64,000 nt of DNA, taken from Nitrosomonadales bacterium. Lineage in GTDB: Bacteria; Pseudomonadota; Gammaproteobacteria; Burkholderiales; Gallionellaceae. Below the pieces are notes generated by a model. That model did no database searches. It saw only the letters and a list, made by a program, of their open reading frames with translations, and was not told where the DNA came from. Below are positions 46,807 through 56,227 of the stretch, one piece after another (positions within the stretch are counted from its first letter, which is position 1; each line of letters starts with the position of its first letter). Location of the stretch: positions 1 to 64,000 of the forward strand of contig JACRAT010000026.1 in assembly GCA_016234685.1 (NCBI GenBank). Reading direction: 5' to 3'. A program made the translations under genes and the position numbers.

Positions 46807-47922
46807 CTAGCTCAACCCCACCGCAGCCAGCCAGCCTGTCGCAAAGAAACTTGCGGGCAACAACAAACGCATCTTGATCGACAGATGGCGGCTTTCCACT
46901 TTTCGGTAGAACCATGCGCCACCAGCAATGCTGACGATGACACCGAGCACCATGCCGCAGGCATGGGCGACGGTATCCCGTGGGAAAAGTTGGGCAAAGG
47001 CGGCGTTCACCACCAGCAGTAGCGGGAAGTGAACGAGGAACACAGAGAAGGAGATACGGCCAAGATCGGTCAGCGCACGCGGCATCGGCCAATCGCTCAG
47101 TCCTCCGCTGCGGCAGGCCCAGCCGAGCAAGAGCGCTACAGCGCCGGCGACAGCGATACGTTCGCGGAATTCGACCAGCAGGGCCGCTACCACCAGCAAA
47201 AGCAGAGTGAGCAGGCCGACCACACTGTAGCGGCTGCGGCCTAGCCAATAGCTCAACATACCCAGACCGTAAGCGCCAAAAAAGTAGAGTGCGGTCTCAT
47301 CCCACAAAGCATCGCGATTGAAGCCGAACAACGAGACGACGGTCAGCCCGGCGATCAACAGCGGCGCGGCGAGCGCCAACCCTTCAGAAGCGAAGCGGCG
47401 CGAGAACCACAACAGGGCTGCGGCAAGAGCGAATAGCTGGAAGTCGATGGCAATGTACCAGACGCCTGCCGACAGCGCATCCTGATCGAGCAAGTCTTGC
47501 AACAACAGCAAATGGGCGAGCAACTGCCCCAACTCAGGCGTAGCGGGGATGGAGTCGTGCGTCATCCAGCTACGTGCCAGCGCGGCACAGCCGATGGCCA
47601 GTGAGAGTGCGGCCAGATACGGGATGACCAACCGCAGGTAGCGCTGAGTGATGAGCTGGACTGGTTCAGCAACCAGCGCAAGTCCATACGGCGCGAGTTT
47701 GCGCGCCACCAAGAATCCGGCGATGACAAAAAAAGCCTGTACCGCCATGCGCCCATATTGGTAGAACCAATCAATCAGCGCGGGAAACAACGGATAAGCC
47801 ACGTCCGACATCGGGCCGTAGACGGCAAGGTGGTGGAACACGATCATCAAACAGGCGATCGCCTTAAGGGCGTCGACCAAGGGCATACGGGAACGGTCGT
47901 TACTCATCTTCAATTCATACAT
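46807..47922 (-). CDS. Acyltransferase 3 family membrane protein
   Basis: A 371-residue protein with about ten membrane segments and the acyltransferase-3 (OafA/YrhL) N-terminal pattern: PLVDALKAIACLMIVFHHL, then FFVIAGFLVARKL. Members transfer acetyl groups to surface polysaccharides. The adjacent rhamnose genes make an O-antigen or exopolysaccharide target plausible. An internal ATG at residue 6 (MSNDRSRMP) is an alternative start. Confidence 0.85.
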   Translation of the reverse strand: MYELKMSNDRSRMPLVDALKAIACLMIVFHHLAVYGPMSDVAYPLFPALIDWFYQYGRMAVQAFFVIAGFLVARKLAPYGLALVAEPVQLITQRYLRLVIPYLAALSLAIGCAALARSWMTHDSIPATPELGQLLAHLLLLQDLLDQDALSAGVWYIAIDFQLFALAAALLWFSRRFASEGLALAAPLLIAGLTVVSLFGFNRDALWDETALYFFGAYGLGMLSYWLGRSRYSVVGLLTLLLLVVAALLVEFRERIAVAGAVALLLGWACRSGGLSDWPMPRALTDLGRISFSVFLVHFPLLLVVNAAFAQLFPRDTVAHACGMVLGVIVSIAGGAWFYRKVESRHLSIKMRLLLPASFFATGWLAAVGLS

Positions 47923-48234
47923 TCAAAATTCGCCACTCCCGCCGACGCGATCAGCGCAGACAAAGTCAGTCCCGGCGGCTAAGCCGCAGGACACCAGACG
48001 CGGGAGGCGGAGAGGATTCCAGAGAGGTGCAACGCAAAGCGATTTCGTGCACGGAGCCTCGTACTTTTAGCAGCCGTTTCAATTACAAAAGGCCAACTTT
48101 GCACGGGCGCGGATTCTAACGACTTTCTGCAACATTATGAAGCGCTAATGATGCCTCTGCACCGTGCTATCGCGTGACATTTCGCCTCATGCAGGTATCA
48201 TAGCGACCCATTCCGTTGTAACCATCGTGCCGCT
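47923..48234. other. Intergenic region with nested inverted repeats
   Basis: No supported gene. The left half holds three nested pairings: CTCCCGC (47936-47942) with GCGGGAG (48000-48006), GTCC (47969-47972) with GGAC (47989-47992), and GCGGCTAAGCCGC (47975-47987). A further hairpin GTGCA...TGCAC is at about 48027-48051. It matches no riboswitch class I recognise and could be a leader RNA of either flanking gene. The right half shows nothing distinct. Confidence 0.5.
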
Positions 48235-49179
48235 GTGATCCGTTCCCCGCATCCTTTGTGCTGGCTGCTGCCGCTAGTTTTGCTCACAGCCTGCGCATCT
48301 GACCCCATCAAGTTCAAGAACGTGACGCCGCCCAAGGCGACACCGATACAGGCACTCCATGCAGATCGTCCGTTGGTGGCGTTGGCACTGGGTAGCGGCG
48401 GGGAGCGCGGCTTTTCGCACGTCGGCGTCATCAAGGCTCTGGAGGCGAACAACATCCAGATCGACATCGTGGTGGGAACGAGCGCCGGCAGCATGGTCGG
48501 AGCACTCTATGCCGGCGGCTATCGCAGCCGGGAGTTGGAGCAGCTCGCACTGCAACTGGACGAGAGCCAGATCAACGACATCTCGCTCGGCAAGCGCGGC
48601 TATATACGCGGCGAATTGTTACAGGATTTCATCAACCGTTCGCTCAAGAACCGCTCCATCGAACAGCTGGAGAAACCCTTTGCAGCCGTCTCGACCGAAC
48701 TGGCCAGTGGCAAGGCCGTCGCCTTCAATCGAGGCAACACCGGCATGGCGGTGCGCGCATCCAGCAGCATCCCCGGCGTGTTCTATCCCGTCCAGATCGA
48801 CGGCATCGAATACGTCGATGGCGATCTGAAAGATCCGGTCCCCGTCTCCGTCGCCCGCAAGATGGGGGCCGACCTAGTGATCGCCGTCGACATCTCCGAG
48901 CAACCCAAAGACACCCCCGGTGCCAGCGGCATCTTGGATACCTTGACGCAGAGCATCCGCATCATGCGGCAGTCCATCATCAGCAGCGAACTTCAGAACG
49001 CTCAGGTCGTCATCCGCCCCATGATAGGGACCACGCCCGACACCATAGATGCGGCGACCAAGCAACGGCTCATCAAGGCCGGGGAAGATGCCGCTTTGGC
49101 GGCGCTGCCCAGAATACGCGAATGGCTGCAAAAGAACGGACACAAGAAAAACGACCGCGTGCCGTTCAGATCCAAGTGA
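48235..49179 (+). CDS. Patatin-like phospholipase family lipoprotein
   Basis: A 314-residue protein starting at GTG, with a lipoprotein signal ending LLTAC (Cys20). The patatin domain shows the oxyanion loop LGSGGERGFSHVGV, the nucleophile GTSAGSMVGALYAGGY and the Asp of DGDLKDPVPV, so the Ser-Asp dyad is intact. It resembles RssA-type proteins. It is likely anchored in the periplasm and hydrolyses lipids; the substrate is unknown. Confidence 0.88.
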   Translation: MIRSPHPLCWLLPLVLLTACASDPIKFKNVTPPKATPIQALHADRPLVALALGSGGERGFSHVGVIKALEANNIQIDIVVGTSAGSMVGALYAGGYRSRELEQLALQLDESQINDISLGKRGYIRGELLQDFINRSLKNRSIEQLEKPFAAVSTELASGKAVAFNRGNTGMAVRASSSIPGVFYPVQIDGIEYVDGDLKDPVPVSVARKMGADLVIAVDISEQPKDTPGASGILDTLTQSIRIMRQSIISSELQNAQVVIRPMIGTTPDTIDAATKQRLIKAGEDAALAALPRIREWLQKNGHKKNDRVPFRSK

Positions 49180-49201
49180 GCACGCAGTCGCCCAGCCCGC
49201 C

Positions 49202-50560
49202 ATGAGTGCCTGCCACATTCCGCTGCCTTACCGCGCTGACGCCAGCACCTACTTCGCCGTGATCGGCGAACTTCCTTGGGCTGCATGGCTGGACAGCGGC
49301 GGACGCGGGCGGCATGACATCCTCACTGCCCAACCGTTTACCACGTTGATTACCGAGGGAGTCTCGACCGCAATCAGCGATATTCACAGTGAGCGCCACT
49401 CGAACGACGACCCCTTCGATCTACTGCGCAATCAACTCGGCGCACCGCTGCCCAAGCTACCCGGCATCCCCTTCGCGGGCGGTGCGCTGGGCTACTGGGG
49501 CTACGACTTGGCACGGCGCTGGGTCAGCCTGCCCGAGCACACCGAAGATGCCGAACACCTGCCAGAGATGGCGATCGGCCTTTACGACTGGGCACTGGTG
49601 GTCGACCATCAGCAGCAGACCGCGCAACTGGTCTCGCACCTGCGCCAGCCGCAGACGGCGGAGTTTTTGGCGCGCTTGGCCGAGCGACTCGTCGCTGATG
49701 CCCCGCTCGCCCCCGCCACCTTCCGCGTCAGCGGCGCGATCCGCTCCAACTTCACCCAAGCCAGTTACGCCGCCGCATTCGACACCGTGCAACGCTATCT
49801 GCACGCAGGCGACTGCTATCAGGTGAACCTTGCCCAGCGCTTCTCCGCTCCGGCCCAAGGCGATGCCTACGCCGCTTACCTTGCGCTGCGCGAGATCAGC
49901 CCCGCGCCGTTCGCCGCCTTCCTCGCACTGCCGCAGGCGCAGATCCTGTGCGCTTCGCCGGAGCGCTTTTTGCGCGTACTCGATGGGCAGGTCGAGACCA
50001 AACCGATCAAGGGGACGCGCCCACGCAGCGCGGATGCAGCCACCGATGCCGCGAACCGCGCCGATCTGCGCAGCCACCCGAAAGACCGCGCCGAGAATCT
50101 GATGATCGTCGATCTGCTGCGCAACGACCTTGGGCGCTGCTGTGTGCCGGGCAGCGTGCGCACACCAGAGCTGTTCGCGGTGGAAAGCCACGCCAACGTC
50201 CACCACTTGGTCAGCACCGTCACCGGCGAACTCGCCGCTGGCGAAGATGCCCTGTCGCTGCTGCGCGCCTGTTTTCCCGGCGGCTCGATCACCGGCGCCC
50301 CCAAACAGCGCGCCATGCAAATCATCGAAGAGCTGGAACCACAGCGACGCGGCGTGTATTGCGGGGCGATAGGCTATGTCGGCTTCGATGGCAACATGGA
50401 CTGCAACATCGCCATCCGTACGCTGGTGTTTTCCGGCAAGGAAGTACGCTGCTGGGCGGGCGGCGGATTGATCGCCGATTCGGTCGCAGCGGCGGAGTAT
50501 CAGGAGACGCTGGACAAAGCCTCAGGGATGCTGACTTTGTTACGACGAATAGGCGGCTAA
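49202..50560 (+). CDS. pabB: Aminodeoxychorismate synthase component I
   Basis: Chorismate-binding enzyme for p-aminobenzoate and folate synthesis. I start at MSACHIPLPYRAD (452 residues), 22 bases after the previous stop; the longer frame overlaps the patatin gene. PIKGTRPRS carries the Lys that distinguishes PabB from anthranilate synthase; HPKDRAENLMIVDLLRNDLG and GGSITGAPKQRAM are also present. It is followed by a terminator. Confidence 0.93.
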   Translation: MSACHIPLPYRADASTYFAVIGELPWAAWLDSGGRGRHDILTAQPFTTLITEGVSTAISDIHSERHSNDDPFDLLRNQLGAPLPKLPGIPFAGGALGYWGYDLARRWVSLPEHTEDAEHLPEMAIGLYDWALVVDHQQQTAQLVSHLRQPQTAEFLARLAERLVADAPLAPATFRVSGAIRSNFTQASYAAAFDTVQRYLHAGDCYQVNLAQRFSAPAQGDAYAAYLALREISPAPFAAFLALPQAQILCASPERFLRVLDGQVETKPIKGTRPRSADAATDAANRADLRSHPKDRAENLMIVDLLRNDLGRCCVPGSVRTPELFAVESHANVHHLVSTVTGELAAGEDALSLLRACFPGGSITGAPKQRAMQIIEELEPQRRGVYCGAIGYVGFDGNMDCNIAIRTLVFSGKEVRCWAGGGLIADSVAAAEYQETLDKASGMLTLLRRIGG

Positions 50561-50579
50561 CTCAGCGATTACGAAAACA

Positions 50580-50609
50580 AAAAAGCCAGCGTTCGGACAC
50601 TGGCTTTTT
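50580..50609. terminator. Bidirectional rho-independent terminator
   Basis: AAAAAGCCAG and CTGGCTTTTT form a perfect 10-bp stem with a 10-base loop and A/T tracts on both sides. It separates pabB from the convergent nitronate monooxygenase-like gene. Confidence 0.92.
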
Positions 50610-50628
50610 GTTTTTCTACAGGCGACCC

Positions 50629-51876
50629 TTACTCTGGCAACGCCACCTTGTTATCAATACTGTATTGGTAGTCGCGGAAGATGTGTTCGGCAGACAACAC
50701 CTGATAGCTGCCGTCGTCCAGCTTGCGCGTGGTGTCTTTCAGGCGGTAAGTGTAATGCCCGCAAGTCCACAGCTTGAAATTGCGCATGTGGGTGCACAGA
50801 CAGGTCTTGTCCATCACCGAAATCTTCTTGGCATCCGGGTGCAGCTCGACCTCACGGTTGTACGAGTCAATATAAGAACACTTGCCGTTAGCATCGAGGA
50901 TGTAGCCGTAGGATTCGCAGCCGGGGCGAATGCCTGAGCCGATGGCCGGGCTGGCCTTCAGCATACGCATCGGGTAACCGGTGGGCGACACACCGTTGAC
51001 TTCGATGTCGTCCTCGCTGGCCTTGAAATATTCCTGCTGCACGTCTTTCGGCAGGCCACATTCGTCTGCCACAGTGAAGCGGGTCGCCACTTGCACGGCG
51101 GCAGCACCCATCTCCAGAAAGTCGGTCGCGTCCGTGCCGGTGAAGATACCGCCCGCCGGGATCACCGGGATATCGATCTGTTCAGCCTTGAGGAAATCCA
51201 ACACTTCCTGCGTAATGGTGGCGAGGTCGTATTGCGCCCAGTCCATGCCGAAACCCAAATGGCCGCCCGCCAGCGGGCCTTCCACCACCACGAAATCGGG
51301 CAAACGGTTGGTGCGAGCGTTCTTGCGCAAGAACAGTTGCAACGCGCGCAGGCTGGAAACGATGATACCCAGCTTGGCATCGCGGAAACGCGGGTGGTCT
51401 TCGATCAGAGCGAAGGAGCCGAGGTGCAGACCTGCCGCCAGCGTGATGCCGTCGATGCCCGCCGAGAGCGCCTCCCACAGGCGCACTTTCAGCGTTTCTT
51501 TGGGCGCGTTCATCGTCAGCTTTTCCATGCAGTTGATGAACACCATGCCGCTGCCGCGCTTGGCTTCCATGGTCTTGCCGACGTGCAAGCGGGTAGATTC
51601 AGCGATGTGCCCTAGATCGAACTTGATGTCAGACTTGTCGCTGTTGCCGAGGTTGTATTTGTACTGTTGGAGTTTTTCTTTGACGAATTCAGTGTCATAA
51701 AGACGATCAGACACCGTGGGTAGCATAGCATCCGAGATATGGCCGACACCACCGAGGCGGGCGACTTCCAGCGCCAGTTGTGCTGTGGAAATATCAACGC
51801 CCATGCCGCCGACCATGATGGGCACCAGCTCCTGCCTGCCAAAGTGCAAGCGGAAATCATCTACTTTTTTAGTCAT
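50629..51876 (-). CDS. Nitronate monooxygenase family protein
   Basis: FMN-dependent TIM-barrel protein of the 2-nitropropane dioxygenase family; 415 residues from MTKKVDDFRLHFG. Visible: VPIMVGGMGVDIS, GGVGHISDAM, GPLAGGHLGFG with the catalytic His, and VIPAGGIFTGTDATDFLEMGAAAVQVATRF. The C-terminal 110 residues contain several Cys (ISVMDKTCLCTHMRNFKLWTCGHY) beyond the common barrel. A hairpin lies between a strong Shine-Dalgarno and this ATG. A slightly longer in-frame start exists (ATG at about 51918) but lacks its own ribosome site. Confidence 0.85.
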   Translation of the reverse strand: MTKKVDDFRLHFGRQELVPIMVGGMGVDISTAQLALEVARLGGVGHISDAMLPTVSDRLYDTEFVKEKLQQYKYNLGNSDKSDIKFDLGHIAESTRLHVGKTMEAKRGSGMVFINCMEKLTMNAPKETLKVRLWEALSAGIDGITLAAGLHLGSFALIEDHPRFRDAKLGIIVSSLRALQLFLRKNARTNRLPDFVVVEGPLAGGHLGFGMDWAQYDLATITQEVLDFLKAEQIDIPVIPAGGIFTGTDATDFLEMGAAAVQVATRFTVADECGLPKDVQQEYFKASEDDIEVNGVSPTGYPMRMLKASPAIGSGIRPGCESYGYILDANGKCSYIDSYNREVELHPDAKKISVMDKTCLCTHMRNFKLWTCGHYTYRLKDTTRKLDDGSYQVLSAEHIFRDYQYSIDNKVALPE

Positions 51877-51906
51877 CTTGCGCCCCGGGAAGCCGGGGTC
51901 TCCTCC
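51877..51906 (-). promoter_or_regulatory. Shine-Dalgarno separated from the start by a hairpin
   Basis: Minus strand: GGAGGA (rc of 51901-51906), AC, then CCCCGG-CTTC-CCGGGG (51883-51898), then CGCAAG and ATG. The linear distance of 24 bases is too long for initiation, but folding the hairpin leaves about 8 bases, near the optimum. This resembles the arrangement known for phage T4 gene 38. Confidence 0.5.
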
Positions 51907-51968
51907 GTGCGGCTGCATTCGGGTCGAATCGCCCTTTTTTGCGCAGCCTTTATGTGCCAATCGAGGCG

Positions 51969-53360
51969 TTATATTACCTTGGAATAGCGGGCATGTTCTG
52001 TCTTCGTGCGCAGGTAGTGATCGAACGCCATGCAGATATTGCGGATCAACATGCGCCCGCGCGGAGTGACGCGGATGGTCTGCGGCGTCAGCTCGACCAG
52101 CCCTTCGGCGACGCGGTCGGCCAGTTCGCCCAGTTCGACAGCGAAATAGCTGTCGAACTGGATGTTCCAGGCGCGCTCCATCCGGGCTTTGTCCAGCTCG
52201 AAGTGGCACATCAAGTCTTGGATGATCTCGCGGCGCAATTCGTCGTCGTTGTTCAGTTCCATGCCGCGCATCACCGGCAACTCGCCACGATCCAGCGCGG
52301 CGTAGTAGTCATCCAATTCGCGGAAGTTCTGGCTGTAAGTCGCGCCCACCTGACCGATGGAACTGACGCCCAGCGCCAGTAGATCGCAGTCAGAATGGGT
52401 GGAGTAGCCTTGGAAGTTGCGGTGCAAACGATGTTCGCGCTGTGCCACCGCCAGTTCGTCGGCCGGCTTGGCGAAGTGATCCATGCCGATGTAGAGATAA
52501 CCCGCATCGGTCATGGTCTTCACGGCCAGGCCGAGAATCTCCAGCTTCACCTGCGCGATGGGCAGGTCGGCCTCATTGATGCGGCGCTGCGGCATGAACA
52601 CCGTCGGCAAGTGTGCGTAGTTGTAGATCGACAGACGATCCGGGTCGGCGGCGATCACCTTGTCCAGCGTGCGCTTGAAGCCTGCCACCGTCTGCTTGGG
52701 CAAGCCATAGATCAGGTCGATGCTGACCGACTGGAAGCCGTTGGCGCGCGCCGCCTTGATAACGCGCAGCGTCTCTTCTTCGCTCTGGATGCGGTTCACT
52801 GCCTGTTGCACGTCCGGCTCGAAATCCTGCACGCCGACACTGATGCGGTTGAAGCCCAACTCGGCCAGCAGCGCGATGGTGTCGTCACCGACCTTGCGCG
52901 GGTCGATCTCGATGGAGTATTCGCCGTCACCAGCCAGATCGAACAGCCGACGGGTCGCGCCCATCAGGTCGCGCATCTGCTCGTGGGTCAGGAAGGTCGG
53001 CGTACCGCCGCCCCAATGCAGCTGCTCGACGCGCTGGCGGGTCACCATCAGCGCCGCCTGCATCTCCATCTCTTTGATGACGTACTGGATGTATTTCTCG
53101 GACTTGCTGAAGTCCTTGGTGATGACCTTGTTGCAGCCGCAGTAGAAACACAGCGTGTTGCAGAATGGGATGTGGAAGTACAGCGACAACGGGCTACGAT
53201 TCGCATCGCCCCCGCGCTTCTGCAACCACGAGGCGTAATTGCTCGGGCCGAACTCTTTGCTGAACCGATCGGCAGTGGGGTAAGAGGTGTAACGTGGGCC
53301 ATTTCGATCCAGACGACGGATCAATTCCAGATCTACTTCCAAAGCTGGCAACACGCTCAC
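51969..53360 (-). CDS. hemN: Oxygen-independent coproporphyrinogen III oxidase
   Basis: Radical SAM enzyme of anaerobic heme synthesis, 463 residues. The cluster motif C-x3-C-x2-C is seen in HIPFCNTLCFYCGCNK, followed by the extra Cys typical of HemN; LHWGGGTPTFL and the N terminus RRLDRNGPRYTSYPTADRF are diagnostic. It is divergent from fnr, with an FNR box in the shared intergenic region, so anaerobic induction is likely. Confidence 0.96.
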   Translation of the reverse strand: MSVLPALEVDLELIRRLDRNGPRYTSYPTADRFSKEFGPSNYASWLQKRGGDANRSPLSLYFHIPFCNTLCFYCGCNKVITKDFSKSEKYIQYVIKEMEMQAALMVTRQRVEQLHWGGGTPTFLTHEQMRDLMGATRRLFDLAGDGEYSIEIDPRKVGDDTIALLAELGFNRISVGVQDFEPDVQQAVNRIQSEEETLRVIKAARANGFQSVSIDLIYGLPKQTVAGFKRTLDKVIAADPDRLSIYNYAHLPTVFMPQRRINEADLPIAQVKLEILGLAVKTMTDAGYLYIGMDHFAKPADELAVAQREHRLHRNFQGYSTHSDCDLLALGVSSIGQVGATYSQNFRELDDYYAALDRGELPVMRGMELNNDDELRREIIQDLMCHFELDKARMERAWNIQFDSYFAVELGELADRVAEGLVELTPQTIRVTPRGRMLIRNICMAFDHYLRTKTEHARYSKVI

Positions 53361-53437
53361 CCCTTCCTCACCTTTCTTCTCCCTGAAACCCCTCGATTTC
53401 TGGGAGCGGACTATGCCAGCGATGCGAGGTCGGAAGT

Positions 53438-53451
53438 TTGATATATGTCAA
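53438..53451. promoter_or_regulatory. FNR box between hemN and fnr
   Basis: TTGAT-ATAT-GTCAA, 9 of 10 matches to the FNR consensus TTGAT-N4-ATCAA. It lies 78 bases from the hemN start and 50 bases before the proposed fnr start, fitting control of hemN and autoregulation of fnr. Confidence 0.8.
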
Positions 53452-53500
53452 AAATCGTGGCATATTCCGCTCCTCCGCCGCCGCCCTCCGAGGAAATCCC

Positions 53501-54229
53501 TTGCAACAGCCCGTTTCACGCCCCCCGACCAAGATCACTTGCTCCGCCTGCACCCTGCGCGACCTGTGTATGCCGCTGGGCTTGAGCAAGGGCGAGATGA
53601 TACAACTTGAGCAGCTTTCCAGCGTCAAGCGCGCGTTCAAACGCGGCGACTTCCTCTACCGCAACGGCACGCCGTTCACCTCGCTGTACGCCATCCGCAT
53701 GGGTTTCTTTAAAACTCAGGTGCTGCATGAGGATGGCCGCGAGCAGGTCACCGGTTTCCAGATGGCGGGCGAGGTGATCGGACTGGACGCCATCAGCGGC
53801 GACGTTCACCCCTGCGATGCCATCGCGCTGGAAGATAGCGAAGTCTGTGAGCTACCCTTTGCCCAACTGGAGACACTGAGCCGCGAACTGCCGGTGCTGC
53901 AACGCCACCTGCACAAACTGATGAGCCGCGAGATCGTGCGCGACCAAAGCGTCATGCTGCTGCTGGGCTCGATGCGCGCCGAAGAGCGCCTCGCCGCCTT
54001 CCTGCTCAACCTGTCGGAACGCTACGCGGCACGCGGCTACTCGCCCACCGCCTTCCAGTTGCGTATGACGCGACAGGAGATCGGCAGCCATCTCGGCCTC
54101 AAACTGGAAACCGTCAGCCGCACCTTCTCCGCGTTTCAGGAAAACGGCCTCATCAGCGTACGCAGCAAATCAGTGGAATTGATCGACCTGCCCGGCCTGC
54201 GCGCATTCTTCGCGCAACAGACACTTTAA
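53501..54229 (+). CDS. fnr: FNR-type oxygen-sensing regulator
   Basis: CRP/FNR-family regulator with a 4Fe-4S sensor. No ATG gives a sensible N terminus; I choose TTG at 53501-53503, preceded by GAGGAAA, giving 242 residues. The sensor Cys are C14, C17 and C23 (C-x2-C-x5-C as in E. coli FNR) plus C105. The recognition helix reads RQEIGSHLGLKLETVSRTF, including the E-x-x-S-R motif that reads TTGAT. The longer frame would start inside the FNR box and is unlikely. Confidence 0.93.
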   Translation: MQQPVSRPPTKITCSACTLRDLCMPLGLSKGEMIQLEQLSSVKRAFKRGDFLYRNGTPFTSLYAIRMGFFKTQVLHEDGREQVTGFQMAGEVIGLDAISGDVHPCDAIALEDSEVCELPFAQLETLSRELPVLQRHLHKLMSREIVRDQSVMLLLGSMRAEERLAAFLLNLSERYAARGYSPTAFQLRMTRQEIGSHLGLKLETVSRTFSAFQENGLISVRSKSVELIDLPGLRAFFAQQTL

Positions 54230-54246
54230 GGGACGGATTCAGGAAT

Positions 54247-54320
54247 TGGAGCGGGCGATGGGAATCGAACCCACGGCACAAGCTTGGGAAGCTTGGGTAT
54301 TACCATTATACGACGCCCGC
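54247..54320 (-). tRNA. tRNA-Gly(CCC)
   Basis: Minus strand folds as a cloverleaf: acceptor GCGGGCG/CGCCCGC, anticodon stem CAAGC/GCTTG with loop TTCCCAA (anticodon CCC), T arm with GTTCGATTC, discriminator T and an encoded CCA. Reads GGG glycine codons. Confidence 0.97.
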
Positions 54321-54428
54321 TTAGGTGAAAACGCCGCCTGCCCTGATGAAACCTTGGCGGGGCGCATAGCTTTGAACTACACCCGCATGTAAAATGCGGC
54401 GCTATCTTAACACGGGCGACAGCAAAAA

Positions 54429-54632
54429 GTGATTTCAGTCTCCATCAACGGCACAGCAAAGGCCTTGGCAGCGCCCATCAGCGTCGCCGAACTGCTTCAG
54501 CAAATGGAACTCACCGGCAAGCGCATCGCGCTCGAACGCAACGGCGAGATCGTTCCGCGCAGCCAATTCGCACAACAGACACTGGCCGACGGCGATCAGC
54601 TGGAAATCGTCGGCGCGGTCGGCGGCGGCTGA
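54429..54632 (+). CDS. thiS: Sulfur carrier protein ThiS
   Basis: A 67-residue ubiquitin-like sulfur carrier for thiazole synthesis, starting at GTG. It ends in the required Gly-Gly (IVGAVGGG), which is adenylated and thiocarboxylated. It precedes thiG by 33 bases. No TPP riboswitch signature was found upstream. Confidence 0.94.
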   Translation: MISVSINGTAKALAAPISVAELLQQMELTGKRIALERNGEIVPRSQFAQQTLADGDQLEIVGAVGGG

Positions 54633-54665
54633 GCCCCCCTCCCCCGAACGCAACCCACACCAGAC

Positions 54666-55475
54666 ATGGATGAAAAAATGAGCAACGACAACCTAATCAT
54701 CGGCGGCAAAGCCTACAACTCCCGCCTGCTGGTCGGCACTGGCAAATACAAGGATTTCGCCGAGACACGCGCAGCACTGGATGCCAGCGGCGCGGAGATC
54801 GTCACCGTGGCGATCCGCCGCACCAACCTCGGCCAGAACGCCAACGAGCCGAATCTGCTGGACGCCGTGCCGATGTCGAAATTCACCTACCTGCCCAACA
54901 CGGCGGGCTGCTACACGGCGGATGATGCGGTGCGCACCCTGCGCTTGGCGCGCGAACTGCTGGACGGTCACTCCTTGGTCAAACTGGAAGTGCTGGGCGA
55001 CCCGCAATCGCTGTATCCCAATGTGATCGAGACCCTCGCCGCCGCCAAGACACTGGTTGCCGAAGGCTTCCAAGTGATGGTCTACACCTCGGACGACCCC
55101 ATCGTGGCAAAGCAACTGGAGGACATCGGCTGCGTCGCCATCATGCCGCTGGCCTCGCTGATTGGCTCGGGCATGGGTATCCTCAATCCGTGGAACCTGC
55201 AACTCATCATGGATCGTGTGAGCGTGCCGGTGATCGTGGATGCAGGCGTGGGTACGGCTTCGGATGCCGCCATCGCCATGGAGCTCGGCTGTGACGGCGT
55301 GCTGATGAACACCGCCATCGCCTGCGCGCAAAACCCGGTGCTGATGGCTTCGGCGATGAAGAAGGGCGTGGAAGCCGGACGCGAAGCCTATCTGTCCGGA
55401 CGGATGCCGAGGAAGCTCTACAGCGCCAGCCCCAGTTCGCCGACCGCAGGCATCATCAGTTCGGTACGCAGCTGA
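54666..55475 (+). CDS. thiG: Thiazole synthase ThiG
   Basis: TIM-barrel enzyme that forms the thiazole phosphate of thiamine from DXP, dehydroglycine and ThiS-thiocarboxylate; 269 residues. [10 protein letters not shown], the Schiff-base Lys in [23 protein letters not shown] and [20 protein letters not shown] are typical. A second ATG ([10 protein letters not shown], 4 codons in) is an alternative start. It is followed by trmB after 3 bases. Confidence 0.96.
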   Translation: MDEKMSNDNLIIGGKAYNSRLLVGTGKYKDFAETRAALDASGAEIVTVAIRRTNLGQNANEPNLLDAVPMSKFTYLPNTAGCYTADDAVRTLRLARELLDGHSLVKLEVLGDPQSLYPNVIETLAAAKTLVAEGFQVMVYTSDDPIVAKQLEDIGCVAIMPLASLIGSGMGILNPWNLQLIMDRVSVPVIVDAGVGTASDAAIAMELGCDGVLMNTAIACAQNPVLMASAMKKGVEAGREAYLSGRMPRKLYSASPSSPTAGIISSVRS

Positions 55476-55478
55476 CCC

Positions 55479-56168
55479 ATGACTGACGACACCAACGACC
55501 TCAGCAAACGCCATATCCGCAGCTTCGTGCTGCGCCAAGGGCGCGTCTCGCCCGCCCAACAGCGCCACATCGACACGCTGTTGCCGCGCTTCGGCATCCC
55601 TTACGCCGCGCAGCCGCTCGATTTGGAGCAGGCGTTCGGGCGCAGCGCGCCCAAGATCCTAGAGATCGGCTTCGGCATGGGTGACAGCACGGCGGCCATC
55701 GCCGCCGCGCATCCCGAGAACGACTATCTGGCACTGGAAGTGCATACGCCCGGCGTGGGCAATCTGCTCAAGCTGATCGACGAACAAGAACTGAGCAACC
55801 TCCGCATCATCCAGCACGACGCGGTGGAAGTGCTACGCGACATGATCGCCGATGGCGCGCTGGACGGCGTCCACATCTATTTCCCCGATCCTTGGCACAA
55901 GGCGCGCCACAACAAGCGCCGCCTGATCCAGCCAGCATTCATCGCCAAGCTGATGCCCAAGCTCAAGAGCTGCGCTTACTTCCATTCCGCCACCGACTGG
56001 GAGGATTACGCCGTGCAGATGCTGGAAGTGCTGTCCGCCGAGCCGTTGCTGGCGAACACCGCCGACGGCTACGCCCCGCGCCCGGAATGGCGACCACTCA
56101 CCAAATTCGAGCAACGCGGCATCCGGCTCGGACATGGCGTGTGGGACTTGCTGTTCAGGAAGCGATGA
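55479..56168 (+). CDS. trmB: tRNA (guanine-N7-)-methyltransferase
   Basis: SAM-dependent enzyme making m7G46 in tRNA, 229 residues. [16 protein letters not shown] is the SAM loop; [21 protein letters not shown] is the TrmB signature with the catalytic Asp; the C-terminal [19 protein letters not shown] completes the family pattern. It is in the thiS-thiG operon and ends at a terminator. Confidence 0.96.
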   Translation: MTDDTNDLSKRHIRSFVLRQGRVSPAQQRHIDTLLPRFGIPYAAQPLDLEQAFGRSAPKILEIGFGMGDSTAAIAAAHPENDYLALEVHTPGVGNLLKLIDEQELSNLRIIQHDAVEVLRDMIADGALDGVHIYFPDPWHKARHNKRRLIQPAFIAKLMPKLKSCAYFHSATDWEDYAVQMLEVLSAEPLLANTADGYAPRPEWRPLTKFEQRGIRLGHGVWDLLFRKR

Positions 56169-56193
56169 AAAAGCCCCGCTGAGCGGGGCTTTT
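56169..56193. terminator. Rho-independent terminator after trmB
   Basis: AAAAGCCCCGC and GCGGGGCTTTT form an 11-bp stem with a TGA loop, beginning at the trmB stop. It serves trmB and, on the other strand, the convergent phosphatase gene. Confidence 0.9.
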
Positions 56194-56227
56194 CACTGGA
56201 CTTCCTGAGGCTCGTAGTTATCCCCGG

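Noticed and set aside
54321-54428. TPP riboswitch upstream of thiS
   Set aside because: The conserved CTGAGA and ACCTGATC-type blocks are absent; the interval is short and follows a tRNA gene.
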